Shown here: positions 39,411 to 49,412 of the stretch, in pieces
Numbering within the stretch: the first letter of the stretch is position 1
Layout of the letters: each line of letters starts with the position of its first letter
From: Mytilus trossulus
Lineage: Eukaryota; Mollusca; Bivalvia; Mytilida; Mytilidae
Direction of reading: 5' to 3'
Length of the DNA: 64,000 bases
NCBI RefSeq assembly: GCF_036588685.1
Contig: NC_086379.1
Coordinates: 74,369,727-74,433,726 of the forward strand
Program-made: the position numbers and the translations under genes
Notes under the pieces: model-generated
Database searches by the model: none
What the model was told of the DNA's origin: nothing
What the model saw: the letters and a program-made list of their open reading frames with translations, nothing else

Positions 39411-40989
39411 GGTTAGTAATATTATTCTCATTTACAATCCTTTATTATGCACATGCAGAAAAACCGGAAAACTAATATTAAATTAATTTAGACATATAAG
39501 GATAAAATGTGCAAAATTACAGTAAAGATAGTGACAACAAGTGTGGTCAGAGCTAGTGATTACTTTTTACAGTCTATACAATGTCCTTGTAAATTCAGTT
39601 CTTGTTTATAGAGAATTAAAGTTATTGTGACTGCATGTATGTATAAGTAAATAAAGTACTGAAAATATTTTTGTCATTGATATTTTTATGTACAGATGGC
39701 AAAATTTGCAAAGTTAAAACTGAAATTTGTTTTGGCTCCAAGTAAATAAAAAAAAAATGACTTCAAATAGATTTAACTATACATATAATTAGTATGCATT
39801 TTTCTAGGCTTTGTAGAAAGTTACTACTGCCCATGATTTGATTCTAACTTTAAGAGACTACAAGTATATTATGAAAGAATATCAAAATCTAAACAAATCA
39901 AAATTATTGGCAAAATAACCCCCCTTTTTTTAAAGAGAATTCTTGCTAATATTGCCTTATAAATGAAAAGTCAATGTCTTTGTCATATAACTATTGAGTT
40001 TTCAGTCTGGACACTTTTTATATTCTATTTAAAAAAAAATGAATGGAAGAATAGGGGTTTCAGAAAGGAAAAGTTAAACACAAAAAATTAAAATGTTGAT
40101 AAATTGTGGAAATTGTTCCAAATAAATAGGGGTCATCTGATATTGCAAACAATAAGTTAATACAATGCAGATGAAAAACAGATTGTCAAAAGACTTGATA
40201 AGTAAAATCATGTGCCAAAAAATATTAAAATTGTTGTTTTTTGGGCTAGAAAAATGATGAAAAAAAATCCCATTTTTTTGTTATGTTGCTATGGAAAATT
40301 TGGTTACTATGGTGACTGAGGAAATTTTAAATAGTTCATTTACTCTTTAAACATTACATAGTGAATATGGAAATGTGAATTGATAAGATATTAAGACATA
40401 TTTTAAATTTAAGTATGTAATAAATGTATGTTTTGTATGGTTCTGTTTCCAATAACTTGAAAAATGGACCATTTTATTGTTGCCTAGCAACGGCAACCCT
40501 GTATGTTTCCGACTCATTTGAATTTTGTTTTATGAAGTCAAAGTACCAATAGTTGTTGACATATGCATGATATTAAATGATCTTTCAGATAACTTGAGAA
40601 AAACACCAATGAATATGTTGTAAAATTTCAAAATTGTCAATAAATTCTAAGAATCAAAACTATGTAATGCTTGGCTAGCAGTCAAATTTTTTTTTGAGAA
40701 TATCTGTCTATGATATATGCCTAATTTGTTATGCTTATATGTATCTTTCATGTAATAAATTACATTTTTACCTAAAGCATGAATTTTTTTTTCTAATCTA
40801 ACTTAAAAATTAGTGATTTTTCTGATTTTGCCCAAAATTTCAAACCAAGTTGCTATGGAAACTAAATGGCTTCATTTTGCCTAGCAACGAAAGACTGACG
40901 AAAGTTTTATTTTGAATGCTAACTTAGACCATCAATATGAAGTGTTATGCAAATTTTTATCAAAATCTGAGATCATCAGTATGCCACTG
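39411..40989. other. Noncoding right portion of the nested element
   Basis: AT-rich with no supported gene. Two similar paragraphs contain 'ttgctatggaaa' and 'gcctagcaacg' (about 40290-40500 and 40850-40890), suggesting an old internal duplication. Confidence 0.45.
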
Positions 40990-41017
40990 TTTGCATGATT
41001 CTTAGGCAGACAGCTAC
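40990..41017 (-). repeat. Right 28-bp terminal inverted repeat of the nested element
   Basis: Exact inverted copy of 26701-26728, followed by TTAA (41018-41021). Confidence 0.88.
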
Positions 41018-41021
41018 TTAA

Positions 41022-42391
41022 GTATGCAAAAACAGCGTTAAAAATACACAATTCCAATACTTGAAATTCAGCTGATTGGTTGATCTGTCGTGATCCCAAA
41101 GATTCACAAAGATACATATAAATACATTTCCTCCGCTGAAATGTAACTCCTCAGTGAAGCTATTGTAAAGGTAATATATTAATGTTGACGTAATCTTCAA
41201 TATCAAATGACGCTGAAACTGTATACCAAGAGAAGAGAAGACAATGAAATGGTTAAAAAAACATGAATGAGACTTCGTAGACTTGAACCATTGTGCACCC
41301 CTTATTGGATCTGCTTATCCTTCCGGAGCACCTGAGATCACCCCCAGTTTTTGGTGGGGTTCGTGTGTCTCAATCTTTATTTTTCTATGTTGTGTTAAGT
41401 GTTGTTTGTCTGTTTGTCTGTGTCTGCTTCTTTTTTAACCATGGCTTTGTCATTTTTTTGTTTTTGTTTAATTAATTATGAGATTCAACGTCCCTTTGGT
41501 ATCTTTTGCCACTCTTTTTCTTATTTCGTTTTAGTTCAATATAATTTTTGGGATTTCTATTTAAAAAACATGGACTTTGCCATTGCCTAAAAATGAGGGT
41601 ACCAATGTTGTATCCGCAACTTCTCCTGATCCACTTAATATTATTTGATAAAACTTTCTCAGATTCTTCATGATGTAATGCTATTGAGCACCTCCTATTT
41701 TGTTTTTGCTCAAAATAATTTTTGGGTTTTCCCCTGCAAAACCATAGACTTTTCAATTGTCCAAAAAACAATCAATACCCAGGGATTCTTACATAAGGTG
41801 TAATTAAGAGTAAAATTCAAATCGGAAAGTCCCTAATCAAATAGCAAAATAATAAGCTAAAACACATTAAATGAATGGATACCACCTGTCATATTCCTGA
41901 ATTGGTACAGGCATTTTCTTATGTAGAAAATGGTGTGAACTAAACCTGGTTTTATAGCTTGCTTAACCTCCCACTTGTATGACAGTCGCATGAAATTACA
42001 TTATATTGATAACGATGTGTGATCAAAACAAACAGAGATAAAAGAAAAAAATGTCCAAAATAGGGGTACAGCAGTCATTATTGTGTTATAATCTTAATAA
42101 CTATAAAAACAAACAACTATGTCATCAAAGAAGCGGGAAAAGACATACAGACACAGCACACCAGCAAAAAAGACAAGCATACAAATTTCACTAAAGCACA
42201 ACAACACTATATGACGGGATGTATAAGTACCGAGCCACGTCAAATGGCCATTATCAAAAATTAACTAAACAGTGAAGGTAACAATACACAGTTAGAAGAT
42301 TAGTTTCGCATTTTGGCCATGTGTAAGCATAAAAGATTTTGTACAATAAAATTGAATTTAGATAGTTGAAGAATAATATAGCCTTCCAATA
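41022..42391. other. Outer-element DNA filled with dispersed repeats, no gene
   Basis: Holds a repeat fragment starting 'gtgcaccccttattgg' (41291) with 'cacccccagtttttggtggg', a diverged direct repeat (41530-41590 and 41690-41760, 'ataatttttggg'), and a fragment like the one inside the foldback at 20990 (41830-41960). Open frames here have no recognisable domain. Confidence 0.5.
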
Positions 42392-42665
42392 TAAAAAAGA
42401 ATATATGGTGTAATTGCCAATGAGACAACTCTTCACAAGAGACCAAATGACACAGAAATTAACAACTATTTGTCACCGTACGGCCTTCAACAATGAGCAA
42501 ATCCCATACATCATAGTCAGCTATAAACGGTCCTGGAATGACAAATGTAAAAAATTCAAACGAGAAAACTAACGACCTACAAATAAATGTACAAGAAACA
42601 TATATGTAACACAGCAACCAACGACAACCACTGAATTACAGGCTCCTGACTTAATATTACTACGC
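42392..42665 (+). repeat. Dispersed repeat family A copy
   Basis: Same word order as 31728-32030, starting 'aaaaaagaatatatggtgta' and ending in 'ccactgaattacaggctcct'. A second, shorter copy is at 43098-43245. Confidence 0.8.
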
Positions 42666-43097
42666 AAATAGCACTTTTTCAGAGGTGACCTGTGGGCACC
42701 TTTCAGCGTAACTATTATACACGTGTATAACTATTGGAAATCTGTGGACGATGCTCTTTCCATAAATATACTTAACGATTGAATGCTTCTATTTGTAAAT
42801 GCATTGGATTGTAAAATGCGTATATTTTGTATGAAGCACGCTTCCTTCTATAAAAATGTGCGCACGGTCAACGCTTTTACAACTCTATAGAACTACTAAA
42901 AAAAGCATTCAATACTTCTTATTACATTTTTTTTGCTCGGATCATGAAAGTACAATTTCTATCAGGTTCTTTCTTTTATTTATCTGTGCACTTTATTGTG
43001 GAAGCAAATAGCCTACATATACATTCATGTGGAAGGTCATGACATCATGAAATGTTACATTTCATTTTGAAATGAAGGTTAATTTCAGAATAATTAT

Positions 43098-43245
43098 AAA
43101 AAAGAAGATTTTGGTGTAATTTCCAATGAGATAACTCTTCACAAGAGACCAAATGACACAGAAATTAACAACTATAGGTCACCGTACGGCCTTCAACCAT
43201 GAGCAAGCCCATACCGCATAGCCTGTCAGCTATAAAAACACGAGA
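43098..43245 (+). repeat. Dispersed repeat family A, short copy
   Basis: Starts 'aaaaaagaagattttggtgt' and ends after 'gcccataccgcatagcctgt' with a small local duplication (cagtctg/cctgtcag type). Confidence 0.75.
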
Positions 43246-43544
43246 TTGATGTTTGCTGATCAAATTAACGTATTATAATGAAATACTAGAACACACCCGC
43301 GACTTCGCGGGCATTCTATCACATGAATAATTTTAGCGCATATCTGTGTATTATGAACATTCCTATTACTATAAATATAAAGTGTATTTGCTTTTTACTT
43401 TCAATTCTCAGTTTACTAATCGATCTACGGCGGTCATTGATACATTTCACAGACCCTGTCTATTTAATTAACTCTGTGACCGCCGTGGAAATGATATCAG
43501 ATAGAAAATACACTTTATTCGTAGTATATACATGTATGTTCAAA

Positions 43545-44105
43545 GAATACTCCCTGGAGGTAACCGTAGCCAGTGCCTATTCCATAACGGTCAACCATCT
43601 CGTGATGGCGTCCGTAAAACTTACGAAGAGATGACCTCAACTTCACCACTTGGAACCCTTGATTTAATAGTTTCCTTGTTAGCAGCAACCCTCTATCAAG
43701 AAAATCATGATAGGAAACACCAGCCCTGGACTAGCGTATCAACTGGGAGATATATACTCCGTACGCAGGTGCTGCTGGAATGTTGCTACATAGAAATGGA
43801 AAGTTCACAATTGGAAAGCTGAAATCATCTCTTTTATCGTAAAGTTTTGTTTTCAACCGACCCTCATTGTTAATTTCTAGATGTAAGTCAAGATATGAGG
43901 CAGACTTTACTGTATCTGTTGTATCCTTTATCTCAAGTTCAATGGGATAGATGCGTCCAACATAGTCACCAAATTTTGAATTATTTAGTGAGAGAACATC
44001 ATCTATATAGCGGAAAGTAAAGTTGAAGGATACAGCTAACTTCTTTTCTTTCTTCTTAATGTGCGGCTGCATGACTATAAGGCGATGTGTGACATCTTTA
44101 AATGA
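43545..44105 (-). pseudogene. Reverse-transcriptase fragment of a retroelement
   Basis: Read on the - strand, 44105 to about 43731 gives one frame with the RT active-site motif YIDDVLSL, then IYPIELEIKDTT, SYLDLHLEI, LKTKLYDKRDDF and PAYGVYISQLIR. A frameshift near 43730 leads to a second frame with SYHDFLDRGLLLTRKLLNQG and KFYGRHHEMVDRYGI. Both parts match a retroelement RT very common in molluscs. The RT fingers, endonuclease and other domains are absent, so this is a 5'-truncated dead copy inside the outer transposon. Confidence 0.8.
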
Positions 44106-45605
44106 CCTTTGTGTAACCTTAACCTTCTACATCATGGTCAAATAATAACCTCTTAATAAAGTAATATATAGAGACGTTATGTTTTAGTCATCTAAATAAG
44201 TGTTCTCTAGTTGTAGTAAATATTTATCACTTCCTGAAAGTTGACGTTTACGGATTAATAACTCCTACAAGGGTTATCATAGAACCGGGCCCAAATAAAG
44301 ATTGTAAAGCTTAAAAAGAAAGGTCTCCTCAATTTTCCTTTATATGCAATTGTTTGAGATTTTTGCAAATAACTCGAGTTTCCCACCTATTTTGGGGAAA
44401 ATAAGGATCTCAGAATTTACTGTTTGTCACTTGCTTAACCACAATATTCAATATTTTCTCAGAATCTTTTATAAAGAAAATACCATACCCCTGTCCCCCC
44501 CTTAAAGTAAGATGGTCGGTCTTTTAATACATTGTTACTTGGATGGTGAATTGTCTCAATGGCACTCATACCACATCTTCTTTTTATGAAAAAAGGTCAA
44601 GGATTAATGACACATGTCAGACTGATGTGAACTAGTGGAGCATCTGTATACCAAATATTAAAGACCATGCCTCATACTTCACGAGATATGGACCTTAGCA
44701 ATAAAATTAGATGCAACAGTTATACCACCATCGTCAGTAAAACAGTCCTATGTATTGTAGGCGAGACATAAACCATTGTACTATCAACTGAATGGGGACT
44801 TTAGTTTAATTCAGTATTAATACCCTGTCAAGTGAAAGAAATACATACATATTAAATAAAATTACACAAATAATATCTTTATTATCGTGGTCTCAAAACA
44901 ATAAAATAAATGACAATTTCTCCTTGCACTAAGGGGAGTTTTTCTTTTAAAAACTCAAAAAAGTCAAAGCATTAACAGAGAACAATATAAAATATTGCAA
45001 AAATGTCTTTCAATACATGAATAAACTTCTAATTTAAAAAAGAAACCAGAAATGATCCCCTAAACATTTTAAAACATTTTTTCATTCAGAGACTGCTTGA
45101 GGAGCAATAACATTAACTTACAAATAGAAACTTGACATGAATATTGGTAGATATCAAAACCTAGTGTACAATTGTTTTAGATTTTAATTTTATATATACC
45201 AACTGTCAATCTAATTGTCTTATGCTCATCAGGAACAAAACATTCATTAAACCAAAATGTGTGGTTGTTATGATACACAGCTTTAAATTAATTTTTGATA
45301 ACTGTTCAGACATTTTATTGGGTCTTACAAGTTCAAACTAATATTTGAAACATAACCATGTGTGAAATATAGATAAGGATGGTTTAATATTGGTAAATAA
45401 CATTATGCTATCTAATAATTATGCAAAATATAATGTATTAGTTTAAAAAGTTATGTGAAAAAAGTCCAAAATCGAAGAGGTACATATATAATGAATCTGA
45501 TGAAAAATGAAATTTAGATGAAAGTGACATGTCAAAATAAACGGTCAGTGAATATGTTGTGCAAATGAATTAGTTAAATATCATTAATATTCTTAAAACA
45601 ACTAA
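44106..45605. other. Noncoding part of the outer element
   Basis: AT-rich with no supported gene. A short - strand family A fragment lies at 44530-44585 ('attgtctcaatggcactcat'). Nothing else is recognisable. Confidence 0.45.
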
Positions 45606-46064
45606 TAACAAGAGGCTCTCAAGAGCCTGTATCGCTCACCTGTAAATTTTGGCTTAAATCTTTCATCAATGATTATTTTTGAATTTCAATATATATCAAT
45701 GAGTGCTTAAAATTGCCACATAACAGTTTGTATCTTTCATATTTTCTTCAATTTTAAGCAAAAAACTGCATTTGACCCCTATGTTTTATTTTTAGCCATA
45801 GCGGCCATGTTTGTAGAAAGATCAAAATTTCGGATATAATTTATAAACTAGATACTCTAAGGAACATTCATTTAAAGTTTGGAAGCATTTGGCCCAGTAG
45901 TTTCAGAGAAGATGATTTTAAAATGTTCACAAATAAGATGAACAAATTGTGTAAAATTGTCTTTAAAGGGCAACAACTCCTTAAGGGGTCAATTGACAAT
46001 TTTGGTCAAATTACTTTTTTGTAGATTTTACTTTGCTGAACATTTTTGCTGTTACAGTTACAGA
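45606..46064 (+). repeat. Dispersed repeat ('aagaggctctcaagagcctg')
   Basis: Begins with the palindrome-like 'ggctctcaagagcc' and runs through 'ggcaacaactccttaaggg' and 'gacaattttggtcaaatt'. I recognise this wording as a frequent bivalve repeat from memory. Noncoding. Confidence 0.55.
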
Positions 46065-46370
46065 AAACGAATCCTATATTATGTAGGGTTATTGTATGAA
46101 TATTGGGGAATTGTCCGGAGTAGAATTTAATATTATTGCACGAGCTTGTGAGTGTACAAGGGACAATATTCCCCAATAATCATGCAATAACCCTCATATT
46201 TTTTAGCAATATAATATTTGAAAGTGAAAATTGGTTTAAACTAAGATTCTGTCGTTGATGAAGTCATTTTTGAAGATTTATTGCACTAGTGCAATATTGG
46301 AATTTATTGCACGCTAACTTTTGGTTATTTTCTGTGGGAAATATTATATTGCTATGCAATAAAAAAGATA
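46065..46370. repeat. Foldback element
   Basis: 'gggttattgtatgaatattg' with 'gggaattgtcc' (46085-46115) is mirrored by 'gggacaatattccccaataa' and 'catgcaataaccct' (46159-46194). A second weaker pair around 'attgcactagtgcaat' follows. Noncoding. Confidence 0.65.
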
Positions 46371-46439
46371 TACGTACGCCAATTTAGTTGATTATATTAG
46401 GAATCACTGAAAACTGAAGCATGACTGGAGTGGGTCCCT

Positions 46440-46715
46440 CCATGGGCGGATCTAGTTATTTTTAAAAGGGGGTTCACAACCCAGAGTAAAATGGGGGGGG
46501 GGGGGGGGAGGAGGTTCCAAAAATAATGTCTTAATACAAATGCATTGATCGTACACAAAACGGGGTTCCAACCCCTGGAACCCTAACCCATTCCGCCACT
46601 TCCCATTTAGGTTAGTCAGTGGGCCCCCTCTTATAAAAAGTTCGGGATCCGCCACTTCCTCTCTTAGGTCAGTCAGTGGGCCCCATCTTATAAAAAGTTC
46701 GGGATCCGCCACTGC
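46440..46715 (-). repeat. Dispersed repeat with G-run and tandem 3' part
   Basis: On + it reads 'gggcggatctagttattttt', a run of about 16 G near 46493-46508, then two copies of 'gtcagtgggcccc...aaagttcgggatccgccact' (46615-46715). The open frame across the - strand only reflects the repeat. Confidence 0.6.
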
Positions 46716-47137
46716 TCTGACTTTTACCTTATATTTTAAGCATTAATTTGGTGTTATTTGGGTCTCAAATCGTAAGAAAAGAAATCTACAGTCTCGACTC
46801 TGCTTAAATTTTGTTTCTGACCTTATATAAGCTATTTGAAGATTTCTAAGAAATGAAAAGTGGGTGTTATGGGGCAAAATATTTTACCCTGTATCTAAGG
46901 AAAAAAAGGAGTCCGAACATTTGACCAAATCACAAAAACCTCACCTAAGTACATCCTTAAGGTATACAGATTTTTTTCTGAGACAAGTGCCGGTATGTGT
47001 ACATTGTATGGCATGGGAACAGTTTAACAGTCAATATATATATTCCTGGTATGGCGGACCAAAACAGCTTATTTTCAATACGAAGTTAACAATACGTCAT
47101 GTCAGTATTTATAGTAAAAAAAATATGGAAAATAAGG

Positions 47138-47967
47138 GTTGTTATTGGCTTTGAACTAGCTGTCAGTAACTGCGAGTACTCTCAGATCGGTACTAATAGT
47201 CTTTTTGTTGTTGGGATGTATAAGTGCTGAGCCACTCTGTTTTTGTTAGATGTATTTCTATCCTTCTGATGTCTTAAGCCTTTTTCAACTGATTTTTATA
47301 GTTCGTTCCTATATGTTGTACTGTTACACCACTGTCCAAGGTTAGGGGGAGGGTTGGGATCCCGCTAACATGTTTAACCCCGCCACATAATGTATGTATG
47401 TGCCTGTCCTAAGTCAGGAGCCTGTAATTCAGTGGTTGTCGTTTGTTGTTGTGTTACATATTTATGTTTTGTTCATTGTGTTACATTTGTCATTTAGGGC
47501 CTTTTATAGCTGACTATGCGGTATTGGTTTTGTACCGTACGCGTACGGTGACCTATAATTGGTAATTTCTGTGTCATGTTCTTTCGTTCTTATGTTGTAC
47601 TGTTTCACCACTGTCCCAGGTTAGGGGGAGGGTTGGGATCCCGCTAACATGTTTAACCCCGCCACATTATGTATGTATGTGCCTGTCCCAAGTCAGGAGC
47701 CTGTAATTCAGTGGTTGTCGTTTGTTGCTGTGTTACATGTATTTGTTTTTCGTTCATTTATTTGTACATTAATTTGGCCGTTAGTTTTCTCGTTTGAATT
47801 GTTTTACATTTGTTATTTCGGGGCCTTTTATAGCTGACTATGCGGTATGGGCTTTGCTCATTGTTGAAGGCCGTACGGTTACCTATAGTTGTTAATTTCT
47901 GTGTCATTTGGTCTCTTGTTTAGAGTTGTCTCATTGGCAATTACACCAAATCTTCTTTTTTATATAT
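47138..47967 (-). repeat. 830-bp insertion in the right arm: two tandem family A copies
   Basis: The left arm reads 'aaaataagg' directly into 'atagatcatagaggg' (as reverse complement). Here those are separated by about 830 bp. The insert has two - strand copies of family A in tandem (each with 'gggagggttgggatcccgct', 'cctgtaattcagtggttgtc' and 'gcggta'), at about 47330-47570 and 47600-47960. Confidence 0.75.
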
Positions 47968-48951
47968 ATCATAGAGGGAAATTTTTGTTTACTTAATCTG
48001 AGAATGGAAATTGGGAATGTGTCAAAGAGACAACAACCTGACTAAAGAACAGAAAACAGCCGAAACACTGATAAAATTTGTCGTCTTTGTACTGTGTATT
48101 GCACATACAAAAACATTGCGGTATGGGCTTTGATCATTGTTAAAGGTCGTACGGTGACCTATTATAGTTGTTAATTTCTGTGTCATTTGGTCTCTTGTGA
48201 AGAGTTGTCTCATTGGCAATTACACCACATCTTCTTTTTTATATTAACCGAACAATAATTAATCTGCCCCGTCATTTTTTTAGTACTGCACGAGATTTTT
48301 TTTCTCACTGAAAACTTCAAAGTAACAATAGTCACAAGAACAGTCATTGGAACTTTATATAGGGGGGAGGGGGTCTATATAGTTCAAATGAATTTTTGGT
48401 GTCTCAGAGTTAAAACATCAAAGGATCTTATTTTGCCGCAACTGTGAATTAAAAAAATTAGAACTCGACTGGCTCTCTTCAACGTAAATTTCGTGACACC
48501 CTATGTTAATTTATAGTCAAACCTGATTATTTTTTAAAGCGACCATTATACTTTCACAGCTGGGGAAAAAGGGTTGGGTTTTTTATGCACCAAAAACTTA
48601 ATTCCCCTAACGTGTGTATACTACGGCAGACACATGTAAAAGCCTTTTTATAGAAGTTTTTTTACAACAATAACTTAAAGATTGATTGATTGATTGATTG
48701 TTGTTTGTTTAACGCCACATGAGCACAACCAGGCTATATCGCGGCGAGATTTCATTTAATAAATTGTTTCTTATCTTACCTCCATTTGCTTGAAATAAAA
48801 TGCCCAAATGTGATGGCGACCTGGTCCTTCCAAAATCAAAATGAAAATGAACAGGTTAAAATCGTGCCATATTTATCTCGATTTAGCTGAAAACTTTCCC
48901 GTTGCTCGCCTTAATTTAAAACAATTTGTTGCTTTATAAAACAATATATCG

Positions 48952-49322
48952 AAGAAAAAAAGGCAATTTATTATTATTGCATGATATTTTTATTGACTTA
49001 TGAATTAATCTTAAAATGTTTTCTCGTTTTGATAATTTGTCGCGTTATTTAAAACGATTTATTTTTATGGCGATAAAAAACAAATCGGCTAAATGCCTTG
49101 TTAGGCATTTTGTCGAAAAAAATAAATCGCAGTAATAAGAAAAAAAAGGCAATTTATTATTATTGCATGATATTTTTATTGACTTATTAATTAATCGTAA
49201 ATTTTTTTCTCGTTTTGAAAATATGTCGCGTTATTTAAGACGATTTATTTTTCAGGCGATAAAAAACAAAGCGCCTAAATGCCTTGTTAGGCATTTTGTC
49301 GAAAAAAATAAATCGCAGTAAT
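48952..49322 (-). repeat. Tandem 185-bp subterminal repeat, right arm
   Basis: Mirror of 18750-19120. Palindromes AATGCCT-TGTT-AGGCATT are at 49092-49109 and 49278-49295. Confidence 0.85.
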
Positions 49323-49406
49323 GAGAAATAAAGCATTTTCTCGCTAAAAGTTATATCGCCATCTTGGATTATAAGTATTAAAACGAGGGTAATATACGCT
49401 TCCGTA

Positions 49407-49412
49407 AAATAT
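49407..49412. repeat. Target-site duplication, right copy (AAATAT)
   Basis: Follows CGCTTCCGTA and leads straight into 'gccagccaagacaatattgc', the continuation expected from the left array. Confidence 0.9.

Larger units (their letters stand above)
26701..41017 (+). mobile_element. Nested 14.3-kb transposon with TTAA target duplication
   Basis: The left end GTAGCTGTCTGCCTAAGAAT (26701-26720, extending to 26728) is an exact inverted copy of 40990-41017. TTAA sits on both sides (26697-26700 and 41018-41021). Between them lies a single large spliced gene, 27167-38777, on the + strand. TTAA duplications are typical of piggyBac, Kolobok and, as I recall, Sola3 elements. The termini do not start CCC as in piggyBac, so I cannot name the superfamily. 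The element interrupts the 30.7-kb transposon and is therefore younger than it. Introns contain smaller dispersed repeats, some of which may have arrived later. Confidence 0.85.
18667..49406. mobile_element. 30.7-kb DNA transposon with 1.55-kb terminal inverted repeats (IS3EU-like)
   Basis: Seen directly: inverted termini TACGGAAGCG...CGCTTCCGTA, arms of about 1.55 kb matching at roughly 95% near the ends, a 6-bp flanking duplication and insertion inside a minisatellite. It contains a DDE integrase pseudogene (23882-25104), a broken F-box/LRR gene (22111-22798), a nested 14.3-kb transposon (26701-41017), SINEs, dispersed repeats and an RT fragment. Family knowledge: integrase-type transposases making 6-bp duplications and TAY...RTA termini describe IS3EU as I recall it. 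Polintons also make 6-bp duplications, but no DNA polymerase B, ATPase or capsid gene is visible. Without the nested element and an 830-bp insertion in the right arm it would be about 15.6 kb. The copy is probably immobile because its integrase is broken. Confidence 0.88.
47027..49406 (-). repeat. Right terminal inverted repeat of the 30.7-kb element
   Basis: Inverted copy of 18667-20216, interrupted by an insertion at about 47138-47967. Without the insertion its length equals that of the left arm (about 1550 bp). It includes the mirrored 185-bp tandem block at 48952-49322 and ends CGCTTCCGTA, followed by AAATAT. Confidence 0.9.

Noticed and set aside
26701..41017. The 14-exon gene as a host gene or as the outer element's own gene
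   Set aside because: It lies wholly inside a separate pair of perfect 28-bp inverted repeats with TTAA on both sides, so it is most simply the gene of the nested element.
43323..43822. Open frames on the + strand at 43323-43634 and 43532-43822
   Set aside because: The latter lies antisense to the RT fragment read on the - strand, and neither has domain similarity of its own.
18667..49406. Polinton/Maverick
   Set aside because: Size, arm length, 6-bp duplication and an integrase would fit. However, no protein-primed DNA polymerase, packaging ATPase, protease or capsid gene is visible, and the termini are TACGG rather than AG.
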